Below are positions 43,286 through 53,700 of a DNA stretch of 64,000 bases, in pieces. The first letter of the stretch is position 1, and each line of letters opens with the position of its first letter. The notes under the pieces were generated by a model that was not told the origin of the DNA, did not search any database, and saw nothing but the letters and a program-made list of their open reading frames with translations. The stretch spans positions 4,402,001 to 4,466,000 of the forward strand of contig NZ_JAUTBA010000001.1 of NCBI RefSeq assembly GCF_030818895.1, read 5' to 3'. Made by a program: the position numbers and the translations under genes. The stretch is from Sphingobacterium zeae (GTDB taxonomy: Bacteria > Bacteroidota > Bacteroidia > Sphingobacteriales > Sphingobacteriaceae).

Positions 43286-44356
43286 TTATAAATCTAGTAT
43301 TAATTCTGCCAAAAAACACGTTCCATCGGCACGCGTTTGTAAGGTATGCCGCTGCGGATAGCGCAGTGCCAACCTCTTTTTCAGATTGGAAAGTCCAGCC
43401 CCCGACTCCGTTCGCTCAGTCCGCGGAATTGCTGACGCATCGGCAGCTGCCCCAGACAAACTGTTTGAAATACTGAAATAGATTTTAGTTCCTTCACGCT
43501 TGAGGCAAATCGCAATCTCGTATGCTCCTCGCACATATTTAAAGGCATTCTCTATTAAAGGCTGAAATAGTAGAGGATAGATACGGACACCTGTCCAATC
43601 CTTTTCAATGTCGGTATGCACATGCAATCTTGCCGTCAGCCGCTGCTGCTGAAACGCTATATACGATGTCAGAAATGCAAGTTCCTGCTCCATGGAGACC
43701 TCCTCATCCATCGTGTAAATCTGGTAGCGCAACAGTTCCGAAAGCTGCTCAACACTTTTTTTTGCTGTTGTATTGGATTCGTCAATCTGAAAATAAACGG
43801 TATTGAGTGCATTGAACAGGAAATGCGGATGATATTGACTTTTCAGCAACTGCAATTCGGTATCTAACTTATCCGCTTTGATCTGTTCAACGTAGATGCG
43901 ATTTTCGGCCATATTCCTGTCGCTGCGCTCGTTCCGCAGAAACATATAGTACAGCAGAAAGAGCGGCACATAAATCGCATTGACCAAGATATAATCAATA
44001 TAACCGTCACCCATATATACCCAACCGAGGCGCTCCGACACATATACGGTTGGATTCAATAGACCCATTATCTGTACGACGGCAACCATATACTCTACCG
44101 CTACATTGGTTTTAACGGTAGGCTTCGCAGCAAATATTCTGCCCAGCCGCCGCCGCCACAGGAAGGTGATCACATAACAAAAAATCACCGAGATGAGCAG
44201 CCCGACCGAATGGATCTTAACACCGCCAGACCAAAACTCATTTTTCTTCGTTAAATCCGTCACCACACGAAGAATATTGAAAGAAGCGATTCCCCAAAGC
44301 GCCGGGCCTAGATAAGGTATGGGATTTACACTTAGTTTTGCAATGCTCGCTCTCAT
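43286..44356 (-). CDS. LytS/YehU-type sensor histidine kinase
   Basis: The 356-residue inner-membrane kinase has four hydrophobic segments (about 12-32, 49-68, 88-105 and 120-142), a short linker and a His_kinase domain with SQYHPHFLFNALN (His near 178). The ATPase region carries FQPLIENAFKY (N-box) and GAGLSNLKKRL (G-box). It lies 4 bp after an outer-membrane beta-barrel gene and directly before its LytTR partner. The signal is unknown. Confidence 0.93.
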   Translation of the reverse strand: MRASIAKLSVNPIPYLGPALWGIASFNILRVVTDLTKKNEFWSGGVKIHSVGLLISVIFCYVITFLWRRRLGRIFAAKPTVKTNVAVEYMVAVVQIMGLLNPTVYVSERLGWVYMGDGYIDYILVNAIYVPLFLLYYMFLRNERSDRNMAENRIYVEQIKADKLDTELQLLKSQYHPHFLFNALNTVYFQIDESNTTAKKSVEQLSELLRYQIYTMDEEVSMEQELAFLTSYIAFQQQRLTARLHVHTDIEKDWTGVRIYPLLFQPLIENAFKYVRGAYEIAICLKREGTKIYFSISNSLSGAAADASAIPRTERTESGAGLSNLKKRLALRYPQRHTLQTRADGTCFLAELILDL

Positions 44357-44360
44357 GATA

Positions 44361-46586
44361 TCAATAATTAATCCGGTTACCTTCTTCTAAACGGTCGTTG
44401 CCAGGCACGCTCTTTAGATTATCTTTCTTTCCGCGGTGTAATCGGTAGGAAAGATTGATCCCCACGGATCTGCTATCGTACAACTCCCGGTATTTGCCTT
44501 CCATAGCGTCACTGCTAAAGGTTATTTGAGGCCTGTTTGTTCGGAAAAGGTCATTGCCATAAATATACAAAGTTAATTTATCTTGCAAGAAGGTTTTGCG
44601 TACTCCGGTATTCATCGACCAGAGGGAAGCAATAGTAGCCTGCCCCTCGGCAGTAGCGCCATTCCAGAAACCGTTGAGGTCTACACTGAGTTTAAAAGGC
44701 AGACTGATAGTATGCTGGACTTGCAAAGAAGGGACAAGCCGCCTATTTTGCTGCACATCGTTTCCTGTAAGCCATTCAAAACTACTGTACATCAGGTTTC
44801 CATTCAGCTGGATGGTCCACTTTTTGAGGGGAGAAATATTGGCCGCATTGAACCGCAGCCCCACCGCCGATGCATGTTTCAGGTTCATCGGCATCACAAT
44901 AGTCCGCCCGTGTTCGTCCAGGTTGTAGCTCTTGCTGATCGCATTTTGCCGCTGGCTATAGCGGAGCTGCAGTGAATACGAATTTTTAAACAACCAGGTA
45001 AGCTCCATATTGTTGGCAAATTCGGGTTTCAACGCCGGATTTCCTTTCTCATACAAATAAGGGTCGTTTACCTCAACGAATGGGCTCAAGTCTTTAAAAT
45101 TGGGCCGGTTGACCCGCCTATGGTAATTGACCGAAAGCTTTTGCGCTGCATCCAGTGCATAAGTGAGGGTAAGGTTGGGGAAGAAGTTGCTATAGGATCT
45201 TTGTACGGTAAAAGCTGTATCCAGTTCATGTGCCGTGGTGCTCTTAAAAGCAGTATCCTCAAAACGTAGCCCCAGATCGATCTGAAAAACGTCCGACGGG
45301 TTGTACCGCGTTTGCATAAAAAGTGCTTTTAGCTGCTCCTCATGGCCGAACGCATTGCTTAGCTCGGGACGCACTTGCCAATGCTTATCAGCTGCCTGTT
45401 GAAATAATGAACGGGTATTCATGTCCACCTGCGTCAATTTTCCTCCAAAGGAAGCCGCCACATTTGGTCGGATGTCAAGCAGGTATTTCGATTGTATGGT
45501 TGTAATCGTAACCTTCCCCCCCGTCTCACCGCGCAGCTCCTGCTGGGAGGCCATCGCTGATCCGTCAGCACCAAATTTATCCAACAGTTGATCTTGAGTT
45601 TCCGCTTGCCTAAACTGTTGCCGGTCAACATAATTCTCCCATTTGGAACCGGTACCGAGCTGGAGCGTTACATGTGCGCCTGTGCTTAAATTCTTAAAAG
45701 TATGCTTTAAGATATTCGCGGTTGCTATGCTGGAATCTAGCTGTGAAGAGCTGTAAAAAAAATGAGAACGGACAGCTTCCTGTTTGGTCCGCTCATGATT
45801 GTTGATCAGCACATAACCCCCTATTTTCACGTTGTCATTGGGCGTATAGTCGAGCGTGCCGTTGTAATAATGATTGTGGTACTTTCTTTTTCTTACGGCA
45901 TCCATATCCAATCGTAAGGCATTGCTGCCCATATCCGTCCCAGGGCTGATATACCGGGTGGAATTGACAGCAATCAATTCGGTACCTTCCCCATACGAAT
46001 ACGTATGTGACGTTGTCCACTTGGACGCATTGGCGGTCACGGCGATATTTTGATAAGTCCGGCTATATTTCCCCTGTTCGGCATTGCTTGCTACCGACAC
46101 AGTTAGGCCATTGGCCTTACGAATGGCTTGTTTGAGATTGATAAACCGGGCTTCACCGTTGGCATCCAGGGTAGCATCTGGCTGTGTAATAAGTTCGACC
46201 ACATCAAGCGATGAAGCGGGCATGGAGGCTAGAAAATTGATCAGATTTTCGCCATTCATAAAATTTGTCTTTCCATCCACCAGCAACTGAATGCCGGCTT
46301 GCCCGTTTAAACTGATCGTACCGTTTGCTAAAATACTCACGCCGGGCATCCTGCGCAGCAGCTCCAGCGCGCTCCCCGAAGAACCTGCACTCCCTTTGGT
46401 GACCTGATAAGTCAGCTTGCCGGGAGCAATTTTAAGGGGATTTACCCGCCCCGACACTTCAATCTCGCTCAGCCGTATTGACTTAAGGGTAGTTGTATCC
46501 TGTAAACAAAAATTGGTCTCTCCATACGCCGCACAGCAAGCAAAGAGCGCTGCGGCAAACTGCAGATAAATAAATTTTGTGGTCAT
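44361..46586 (-). CDS. Outer-membrane beta-barrel family protein (TonB-receptor-like)
   Basis: The 741-residue protein has a signal peptide (about 1-22), a conserved ISLNGQAGIQLLVDGKTNFM and SSLDVVELITQPDATLD plug-like region at about 85-150, and a long barrel of the outer-membrane-beta-barrel family (PF14905 type). That barrel includes SVNYHRRVNRPNFKDLSPFV and LTWLFKNSYSLQLRYSQRQN. It lacks the CarbopepD domain often fused to this family. The kinase gene follows after 4 bp, so a three-gene signalling operon is likely. The ligand is unknown. Confidence 0.88.
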   Translation of the reverse strand: MTTKFIYLQFAAALFACCAAYGETNFCLQDTTTLKSIRLSEIEVSGRVNPLKIAPGKLTYQVTKGSAGSSGSALELLRRMPGVSILANGTISLNGQAGIQLLVDGKTNFMNGENLINFLASMPASSLDVVELITQPDATLDANGEARFINLKQAIRKANGLTVSVASNAEQGKYSRTYQNIAVTANASKWTTSHTYSYGEGTELIAVNSTRYISPGTDMGSNALRLDMDAVRKRKYHNHYYNGTLDYTPNDNVKIGGYVLINNHERTKQEAVRSHFFYSSSQLDSSIATANILKHTFKNLSTGAHVTLQLGTGSKWENYVDRQQFRQAETQDQLLDKFGADGSAMASQQELRGETGGKVTITTIQSKYLLDIRPNVAASFGGKLTQVDMNTRSLFQQAADKHWQVRPELSNAFGHEEQLKALFMQTRYNPSDVFQIDLGLRFEDTAFKSTTAHELDTAFTVQRSYSNFFPNLTLTYALDAAQKLSVNYHRRVNRPNFKDLSPFVEVNDPYLYEKGNPALKPEFANNMELTWLFKNSYSLQLRYSQRQNAISKSYNLDEHGRTIVMPMNLKHASAVGLRFNAANISPLKKWTIQLNGNLMYSSFEWLTGNDVQQNRRLVPSLQVQHTISLPFKLSVDLNGFWNGATAEGQATIASLWSMNTGVRKTFLQDKLTLYIYGNDLFRTNRPQITFSSDAMEGKYRELYDSRSVGINLSYRLHRGKKDNLKSVPGNDRLEEGNRINY

Positions 46587-46747
46587 TATTCGTATTTCTT
46601 GATTTGATACGAATGTATTGACCGAATTGCGGTTACCTAAATAATTTATTCGAACGGTAAGATCTGCGTGATGAACGGTAAAAAGCCACGACGAGCGGCG
46701 CTCGCTTTTGAGTGGTATTACTAGCTTGCGCCCAAATTGCTACACCT

Positions 46748-47203
46748 TTAATTTCCTGTTGCGGGAGCCATCTCCATGGTATACTTATCGATTCCTTGAC
46801 TAAAGCCGTCGGGCACAATATCAACAATGGAAAAGCCATTTTTTTCATAAAAGCCCGCCGTATGCTGAGACGTTTCAATTTTTAGCATTTTGTCGGGATA
46901 CCTTTTCTTTAAAAGAGCTATTCTAAACGCTGTCAATAGCTTACCAATCCCTCTCTTATGATATAAAACACTGACCATACCCCAGGCCAATCCAGCCTCA
47001 TTATTTCTGTTATCAAAAAATATCCCACCACAGGCAACAGGCCGGCCATCAATTAAAACGACGTAATAATCAGCCGGAATGACCGCATCCAAAAACTTTT
47101 CAAAAAGTTCCAGTTCGTCCGCAGCAAAAAATTTAGGCAGGTTACTGTTGAAGATTGCAAGACAATCTTCTCTGAAGTCCGGTGTGTATTGAACGATTTG
47201 CAT
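46748..47203 (-). CDS. GNAT-family N-acetyltransferase
   Basis: The 151-residue acetyltransferase has the GNAT core: beta strands ADYYVVLIDGRPVACGGIFF, the acetyl-CoA loop motif VLYHKRGIGKLLTAFRI (R/Q-x-x-G-x-G/A type, here KRGIGK), and the C-terminal TAGFYEKNGFSIVDIVPDGF. The substrate is not predictable. It is separated from the upstream TlpA-like gene by a terminator. Confidence 0.88.
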   Translation of the reverse strand: MQIVQYTPDFREDCLAIFNSNLPKFFAADELELFEKFLDAVIPADYYVVLIDGRPVACGGIFFDNRNNEAGLAWGMVSVLYHKRGIGKLLTAFRIALLKKRYPDKMLKIETSQHTAGFYEKNGFSIVDIVPDGFSQGIDKYTMEMAPATGN

Positions 47204-47235
47204 GAGTTCCTTTTAGCTATGCGAATGTAACAAAT

Positions 47236-47265
47236 AAACGCCTGAATTGCTAGGTTCAGGCGTTT
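47236..47265. terminator. Rho-independent terminator after the TlpA-like gene
   Basis: AAACGCCTGAA pairs perfectly with TTCAGGCGTTT (11 bp) around an 8-base loop, with T runs on both strands. It ends the sigma/FecR-controlled locus. Confidence 0.85.
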
Positions 47266-47278
47266 TCGTTATTGGCTT

Positions 47279-48430
47279 TTATTTCCAGTTTTTGATAATT
47301 TCGCTTATCTTTTCAAAGGAGGTTTCTCCGCCGCCGGTACTTCGGTATACGATGGTTCCGTTAGGATCCACGAGGATCTTTGTTGGAAATCCAGTGACAT
47401 TCAGACGCAGTACATAATTGTTGCTTCCTTTGTCGTTCAATATATGCGCCCAGTTGAGGTTGTGCTGTTCGATGGCTTTTCGCCAGCTGTCATTTTTATC
47501 GGACGCAATGCCCAGCACACGCAGTTGATCGGGGTAGCTGTCTCTCAATTTTTTCAGATCAGGGACATCGGCCATACATGGGCCACACCATGAGCCCCAA
47601 AAATCGATGAGGTAAAATTTCCCCTTCCAGCTGTTGGAGTCAAACACCTGTCCGTCATATGTATTCCTGGTGTTTATCTGGAATATGGACTTGCCTACAT
47701 CATATTTACTTCCCGCCACACGGTTCTTTAAGATCGTATAGAACGGGGAGCTTTGGTACGCCTTCGCTACAGTAGGTAATAGAGCCTCCACCGTGTCGAT
47801 CGTCACAATCTCCCTGATCAGCATATCTTCCAGGTAATACAGGCCAGCTATTGAGGAAATATTTTTCTTTAAAAAGTCCTTCAAGTATTTTTCGGCTTCG
47901 GAATCGATCTGCTCTTGTTCGGCTTCAAGACGCTTTTTGAGCGCTTCTTCTACTGTATCTTTTGCCAGTTTCAGTTCAATGTTTGCCGATTTATTCAACA
48001 AGGGGTGATAGCCCTTATTGAGTTTACTGATGACATCATTTTCTTTATCCCCACTCGGATATACTTCAGCAAAATCGGACAGCTTTCCTTTCAGTAATAT
48101 TTTACCGCCCGGCATGGCGACAAACCAGATGGATTGGCTTTTGACAGGAATGTACCCTCGGTCGACACGCTTATAAAGCGATTCGGTCGGAAGCGTTAGG
48201 CGTATGATCAGCGGTACGGAAGTGGTATCCTGATAGTATATCTGTCCATTTTTAGTGCTGCCCTTTTTAAAGACGACATCTGAGAACCCATTCCAGATGG
48301 TCATGTTGTAGGTACTGTCCTTCAAGTCGGCAATTTTGGAAGTGACTGTAAAGGTTTTGCGCTGTCCGAAGCTATATAGGCAGCTCGCTATCAACAGGCT
48401 TATTGTGATTACTATATTTTTGAATTTCAT
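47279..48430 (-). CDS. TlpA-like thioredoxin-fold exported protein
   Basis: The 383-residue exported protein has a signal peptide ending FGQ (residue 23), a DUF4369-like N-terminal beta domain (about 25-140) and a helical linker. The C-terminal TlpA/thioredoxin domain (about 258-383) has active-site CGPC at C282 and C285 and cis-Pro in VTGFPTK. Such proteins act as periplasmic disulfide reductants or oxidoreductases. It follows susD by 28 bp in the FecI/FecR locus. Confidence 0.92.
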   Translation of the reverse strand: MKFKNIVITISLLIASCLYSFGQRKTFTVTSKIADLKDSTYNMTIWNGFSDVVFKKGSTKNGQIYYQDTTSVPLIIRLTLPTESLYKRVDRGYIPVKSQSIWFVAMPGGKILLKGKLSDFAEVYPSGDKENDVISKLNKGYHPLLNKSANIELKLAKDTVEEALKKRLEAEQEQIDSEAEKYLKDFLKKNISSIAGLYYLEDMLIREIVTIDTVEALLPTVAKAYQSSPFYTILKNRVAGSKYDVGKSIFQINTRNTYDGQVFDSNSWKGKFYLIDFWGSWCGPCMADVPDLKKLRDSYPDQLRVLGIASDKNDSWRKAIEQHNLNWAHILNDKGSNNYVLRLNVTGFPTKILVDPNGTIVYRSTGGGETSFEKISEIIKNWK

Positions 48431-48458
48431 GACGTAATGTATAATCGTATTTCATGTT

Positions 48459-49922
48459 TTAATAAGGATTCTGCTGGATCTGTCCCTTGCTGGCATCGAT
48501 CTCCACACCGTTGATCGGTACGACCAAATGCTTACTTTCGAGCGTATAAATTTGGGGTGTAGAGAGGTCAACTCCTGTTCTATTGACTTGGTAAAAGTCT
48601 CTCTTTACGGTAATATTATCCGCAGCGTAGTCGTTGACACTAAATCGGCGTATATCGTACCATCGCATCACAAAAGGAAGTTCACGGCGTCTTTCAGCCA
48701 GCACCTGTTTAATCGCTTCATCCTTGTTAGCTGCCGTAAGTGCACTATAGGTGGACATCCGTTTTTGACGTAGGGTATTGACCGCCAATAAGGCATTCTG
48801 AACATCTCCCTGACGGGCCAGCACCTCGGCTTTATTAAGAAGCATCTCGGCTCTCGTCGGACCTGAAACTAAGATGCTACCGTCGGTAAACATGGTGTAC
48901 CGATACGCAGCTGGTGTCACGACATTGAAACGCCGGCCGCCATTCGGAATCATCAGATGCTTGTAACGGAGATCGTTGGTCTGATCGTACAGCGCTACCA
49001 GTGCGCTACTGGGCAAATACCATTGTTCACCGGTATATTGATAACGGCTGTAGTAGAGCTCGCTCCAATAGAGATATTTCGCGGCATTCCAGTCGTTTAA
49101 TTGACTGTACCGGAGCGTTGCCGCTGGATTGCTGTAGGAGACACTTCTGCCCGGAAGTATGGTATTATAGTCCACTAAACTTACGGTAGCCGACTCCAGT
49201 GCCTTGTTTGATTCGGCTAAGCTCTTATCGTAGTCACCCGTAAATAAATAGTACCGGCTCATGAAAGCTGAAATAGCTTTCTGGCTTACCCGCCAGGTCT
49301 TTCTAGGATCGACATCGACTTCAGCCACTTTCTTTGCTGCTTCGATATCTGCCAGAATGAAATCGTAAGTTTCCTGAAGTGTAGCCCGTTTCAGCGATTC
49401 TTCGTAATCTACGGTACGCTTTAACGGCAGTCCTAAACTATTCATATTCGCCGCAGCATAAGGCGCACAATAATTATTGACCAGGATCCAATAAGACATC
49501 GCGCGGATAAAATGGGCATCCGCTTTAACCCTTCGGCGACTGGCTTCATCACCGCTAACCAGGTCGATGTTTTTTAAAATGACATTTGCGGTGAAAATCT
49601 TTTTGAATTCTCCAGTCCACAGCTCGTCAGTAGCGAGGTTTTCAATACCCGCTGTAGATGACACATAACGCTGAAGACTATTGACTGTAAAAGCCGTGAC
49701 GTTATTTTTGTACAGCTCCTTGCTGATCTCCGTATCGTCGGTCGAATAGGTAGCCGTAAAGTTAGTTTCTTTCGAAAACTCGGTAGCATTATTGACCAAA
49801 GCTTCTAACTGCTCCACGGTTTTGATACTAGCCTGTTTCTTGGGCTCTTCGGATAGGTATTTTTTGCAGCTTGCGGTCGTCAGTATGGCAGCGGCAAACC
49901 CGATATATAGGAACACTCTCAT
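48459..49922 (-). CDS. SusD/RagB family lipoprotein (FecI/FecR locus)
   Basis: This 487-residue SusD-like lipoprotein has a lipobox TASC at C19 and a typical post-Cys KKYLSEEPKKQ. Its TPR-like region includes RRVKADAHFIRAMSYWILVN, and its C-terminus has LAERRRELPFVMRWYDIRRF and the usual ending IQQNPY. It lies 12 bp after the STN-SusC gene and partners it. With a thioredoxin-like gene next, the substrate could be a peptide or protein rather than a glycan; this is inference. Confidence 0.94.
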   Translation of the reverse strand: MRVFLYIGFAAAILTTASCKKYLSEEPKKQASIKTVEQLEALVNNATEFSKETNFTATYSTDDTEISKELYKNNVTAFTVNSLQRYVSSTAGIENLATDELWTGEFKKIFTANVILKNIDLVSGDEASRRRVKADAHFIRAMSYWILVNNYCAPYAAANMNSLGLPLKRTVDYEESLKRATLQETYDFILADIEAAKKVAEVDVDPRKTWRVSQKAISAFMSRYYLFTGDYDKSLAESNKALESATVSLVDYNTILPGRSVSYSNPAATLRYSQLNDWNAAKYLYWSELYYSRYQYTGEQWYLPSSALVALYDQTNDLRYKHLMIPNGGRRFNVVTPAAYRYTMFTDGSILVSGPTRAEMLLNKAEVLARQGDVQNALLAVNTLRQKRMSTYSALTAANKDEAIKQVLAERRRELPFVMRWYDIRRFSVNDYAADNITVKRDFYQVNRTGVDLSTPQIYTLESKHLVVPINGVEIDASKGQIQQNPY

Positions 49923-49934
49923 GTTTTTCTGTTA

Positions 49935-52900
49935 TTAAAATTGAAAATTAATACCGAATGTATAGCTCTGTGCAGGTCGCATCGTACCTGGTAGCCAATC
50001 GGGATTGTACCCTTTCGCATTGGCATGCCAGATCAGGCCAAGGTCACGCGCCTGTACAAATAGATTGACATGGTTTAATCGGATGGCTTCTGTCCACCGG
50101 TTAGACAACTTGTATCCCAAACTAAGTTCTTTTAACTCGATATAGGACGACTTTTCCACCTGGCTGCTTAGCGCCTCACTGTAGCGATCCCAAAGGTAGA
50201 GGTTAGGCTCATCAGGAAGTGCAAATCCTGGAATATTAGGATTCCCCGCCAGCACTTCATTCACATATTTGTTGACAAAAGTCTTATCAGACCCTACGAG
50301 TGCTGCATAGTTAAATACAGGATTACGGTATACACCACCCATCTTGCCCAATAGGATACACATGATGTTAAAATTACCGAGTTGTAACGTATTGGTCCAG
50401 CCGAGTGTATGTGGTGGTACGCTAGTACCCATGTAATGTAGGAATGGAAGTCCCAAACCTCGATTGTACAGGGACACATCATTGAAACTCTGCTGACTAT
50501 TGTTCGGTCCGGCGACATGCGGTACTCCATTGATCATACCGACGTAGTCAAAAGCATAAATAGAACCTACGGGGCGGCCTTCAACAAAAGCCCCATTGAT
50601 CATTTGGTAAGTATACAATGAGGGGTTATAGAGCTGGTCTATATTATTTGCGTTAAAAGCATAATTGATATTCGTCTGATAAAGTATGTTTTTGCTTACT
50701 TCGACACGCGTACCCAGTGCAATTTCGAACCCTTTATTGGTGATTTCGGCATTATTGAATTTTTGGATTTGTGTTCCAGTTGCTGTAGGCAATGCGATCT
50801 GCCCAATGATTCCAGAGCCCTTTTTGCGGTATAGATCCAACGAACCAAATAGCAGGCCCTTATATAGGGAGAAGTCGGCTCCAAGGTTGGTTGACGCTGT
50901 CTTTTCCCAACGTAGGCTAGGATTACCATTATCAGCAATGGTTGCGGTAATGGTGCCTGTTGATGTATTTAGACTGCCACCTACATTGAGTAATGTCGCT
51001 GTGGAGGTCGAATTTTCCATATTCCCATTTTTACCATAGGTCAGGCGCATTTCAAGTCGGTCTATACCTTCTTGCGAAGTCATAAATTTTTCCTTCGCGA
51101 CATTCCATTTAGCTCCTATTGACCATAATGGTGACCACCGTAGTTTGGGATCGTCTGTGATGAAATTCGAGGCATCACTTCGTATACTTCCAGACACCGT
51201 ATAGCGGCTCAGGTAGGTGTAAGCTGCATTTCCGTAAAGTGACACAAATTTGTTTTTTTGCCACTTAAACGTTGTATTACCGCCTGGAATCGTGGTCGGG
51301 TAACCTTCAAAATCGGTAAATTGGTCTACCGAACTACCATAACCGTAAGGTGGTGTAGTCGCCTGAAGCTTGTCTTTGTAATAGCCGTACACGGTCGGAT
51401 TGATGGTTCCGTTAGTCAAGTATTGCGACACTTCAATACCGGCAATGGCCGAGATCTGATGATCGGCACCGAACGTCCGGTCGAAGTTCAATTGGTTCCT
51501 AAAGACAAAACTTTGTATATCCTCCGCCCCCAATTCCTCGTCATTGGAGCCATCTTCATATTGTCTAATGCCACGTCTCAAAATTCCGCCTTTGGGGATA
51601 TAAGCTTTACCTACGGTCTTTGTATCATCGTCATACTGCGTTTTTCTATTCACCAGACTGCGTACATAGAAGGTACTTTCATCATACATACGCTGCCGGT
51701 CTATCTTATTGCGCTCGTATTGGAATTTGGTATCGAAGGTAAGCCCTGGAATGATCTTGAGGGTAAGGCCCGTCTGTATACGGGCATTGATACGCTCGTC
51801 AGTAAACTCTCGGCCACGCACTTCGCGCAATAAGTTGTACGACCAGTCGGCATAAGTGAATTTTTCAGTCGGAATCAGACTAAGCTGTTCACGGTTGTAG
51901 GTTTTTAGATTGACCCCATAACTACCATCTTCGTTCAAGAGCAGTTCATAAGGCGATAATTGCGCGATCTCCTCAAGGGTAGCCCCTCCGTATTGCTGTT
52001 TTTTATACTGTAGGTTGGCGCCTAAGTTAAACTGCAAAAACGAGGTTATCTTAAAATCATTGTTGAAATTCAAATTAAAACGGTCATAACCGTTTTTCTG
52101 AAAGGCACCTTTGTTTTTTTCATAGAGAACAGAGGTGTAGTTCCGTACACGCTGATTGCCGGCTTGCAGATTGATATTGTATTGATTCAGTAGGGCATTT
52201 TGCGTGAGCAAATCCCGAAGCTGCCCGCGATTATCAATTTTGCTCAATCGGTCTAGTTCGGCGTTCATGTCGGCTGTAGACATTTTACCGTATTGATTGG
52301 CATATAATGCTTCCTGCGCTAATGTCAATGAGTTCGCTATGTCACCAAACGAATTCGCATAGGGATAAAAGGCCCAGTTGTTTTCATACGCCTTACGTTC
52401 GTAGGCAACATGATCGGCCGAATTGGCTTGTGTAAGGATGTAATTTAGGTCTGGTCTTCGCGCTATCCTGGAAAATGCACTCCCCTGGATGATAAGTTTA
52501 TTGTCGGTTTTAGCTTTTTTGGTGACAATAACAATAACGCCATTGGCGGCACGTGCTCCCCAGATGGATGCCGCAGCGGCGTCTTTCAGTACAGTGACAG
52601 ATTCGACGTCATTGGGATTGATATCCGAGAAGTTGCTACTCGATATGGGGAAACCATCCACCACGACCAGTGGTTTACTATCGGCATATAGGGTGCTATT
52701 GCCCCGGATCAGAAAGTCTACACTACCGTCTTCATTTTCCTTGGCTTGCATACCCGCTACCGTACCTTGCAGTGCACTGGAAAGGTTGGATGCAGGACGC
52801 CTGGCCAATACCGATTGCCCGACCTGGCTGAAGGCCCCTGTAGCACGCTCTTTCGAAATCGTCTGATAACCTGTACTCACCGTGATATCGACACCTTCCA

Positions 52901-53516
52901 GTGTTGACAAACTTGCCGTAAGCTGGATTAGCCCCATGGATTCTTTGGCTTTGAGCGTGAGGGGTTCATAACCCACGTAAGAAACCAAAATCATTGCCTC
53001 TTTATCGGATACCCGTAGGCTGAATGAGCCGTCTTTATCCGTTTTTGTCATCACCTCGCTGTGGATTACGCGCACAGAGGCATCCGATAGACTTTCACCC
53101 CGCTCATTGACCACTCTGCCGCTGATGACGATTTGCTGATTAGCGGTCATCACCTCAGTCTTTGGCTTTAATGCGATAATATCGGTATCAATTCGATACG
53201 TAATGTTGGTATTTTTGAAGAGCTGATTTAGGACGTCAACCAGCGGCGCGTCTTTTACGGTGAGGCTGAGACCATTGACTTTTTTGATTAGTGCAGCATC
53301 GCCAATAAAATCGTAACCACTTTGTTGACGGATTTTATTGATAATAAGTTCTAAAGAAGCATTTTTTTCCTTTAGCGTTATTTTTTGAGCAAAGCCACTT
53401 GCATATACCTGACACAGGCCAAATGTCAGCAGCACAAGAATAAGTTTCATCACGACGAGCGTTTTATAGAGGATATAGACAGGAGTCCCCCTCCATTTTT
53501 CAAGGTAAAAATTCAT
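49935..53516 (-). CDS. SusC-type TonB-dependent transducer with STN domain
   Basis: This 1193-residue outer-membrane transducer/importer has a signal region (to about 43), an STN domain (about 47-115; NASLELIINKIRQQSGYDFI) that contacts a FecR anti-sigma factor, and a CarbopepD_reg domain (about 130-205). A TonB-box-like VDITVSTGYQ leads into the plug with INPNDVESVTVLKDAAAASI, and the barrel ends GINFQF. STN-bearing SusC proteins signal to the ECF sigma/FecR pair, which is present just upstream. A terminator separates it from fecR, so it has its own promoter. Confidence 0.95.
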   Translation of the reverse strand: MNFYLEKWRGTPVYILYKTLVVMKLILVLLTFGLCQVYASGFAQKITLKEKNASLELIINKIRQQSGYDFIGDAALIKKVNGLSLTVKDAPLVDVLNQLFKNTNITYRIDTDIIALKPKTEVMTANQQIVISGRVVNERGESLSDASVRVIHSEVMTKTDKDGSFSLRVSDKEAMILVSYVGYEPLTLKAKESMGLIQLTASLSTLEGVDITVSTGYQTISKERATGAFSQVGQSVLARRPASNLSSALQGTVAGMQAKENEDGSVDFLIRGNSTLYADSKPLVVVDGFPISSSNFSDINPNDVESVTVLKDAAAASIWGARAANGVIVIVTKKAKTDNKLIIQGSAFSRIARRPDLNYILTQANSADHVAYERKAYENNWAFYPYANSFGDIANSLTLAQEALYANQYGKMSTADMNAELDRLSKIDNRGQLRDLLTQNALLNQYNINLQAGNQRVRNYTSVLYEKNKGAFQKNGYDRFNLNFNNDFKITSFLQFNLGANLQYKKQQYGGATLEEIAQLSPYELLLNEDGSYGVNLKTYNREQLSLIPTEKFTYADWSYNLLREVRGREFTDERINARIQTGLTLKIIPGLTFDTKFQYERNKIDRQRMYDESTFYVRSLVNRKTQYDDDTKTVGKAYIPKGGILRRGIRQYEDGSNDEELGAEDIQSFVFRNQLNFDRTFGADHQISAIAGIEVSQYLTNGTINPTVYGYYKDKLQATTPPYGYGSSVDQFTDFEGYPTTIPGGNTTFKWQKNKFVSLYGNAAYTYLSRYTVSGSIRSDASNFITDDPKLRWSPLWSIGAKWNVAKEKFMTSQEGIDRLEMRLTYGKNGNMENSTSTATLLNVGGSLNTSTGTITATIADNGNPSLRWEKTASTNLGADFSLYKGLLFGSLDLYRKKGSGIIGQIALPTATGTQIQKFNNAEITNKGFEIALGTRVEVSKNILYQTNINYAFNANNIDQLYNPSLYTYQMINGAFVEGRPVGSIYAFDYVGMINGVPHVAGPNNSQQSFNDVSLYNRGLGLPFLHYMGTSVPPHTLGWTNTLQLGNFNIMCILLGKMGGVYRNPVFNYAALVGSDKTFVNKYVNEVLAGNPNIPGFALPDEPNLYLWDRYSEALSSQVEKSSYIELKELSLGYKLSNRWTEAIRLNHVNLFVQARDLGLIWHANAKGYNPDWLPGTMRPAQSYTFGINFQF

Positions 53517-53584
53517 ACATTTGAGTAATTTGGGTTAGATGCTATTGTTAGTTGTTGGAATTAATGATTGGGACCCAAAAATTG

Positions 53585-53611
53585 ACCGGATGTGTTCGCA
53601 GCACATTCGGT
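53585..53611. terminator. Hairpin terminator between fecR and the STN-SusC gene
   Basis: ACCGGATGTG and CACATTCGGT pair over 10 bp with one G-T wobble and a 7-base loop, followed by T8 on the plus strand and an ATTTTT stretch on the minus side. It lies about 90 bp after the fecR stop and 68 bp before the susC start, separating regulatory and transport transcripts. Confidence 0.7.
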
Positions 53612-53700
53612 TTTTTTTGTGACGCAATTTTTAGTTTTTCACTAGGGCGGGTGTTTCATGATGTTGGTTTTTCGATAGGTTTAGTTATTATTCTGTTGAT

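Noticed and set aside
46692..46704. CGAGC-GGC-GCTCG hairpin after the GNAT gene
   Set aside because: The stem is only 5 bp and no T run directly follows on the minus strand, so I did not call a terminator.
46633..46878. Minus-strand 81-codon frame overlapping the GNAT gene end
   Set aside because: It is out of frame with the acetyltransferase and has no protein features of its own.
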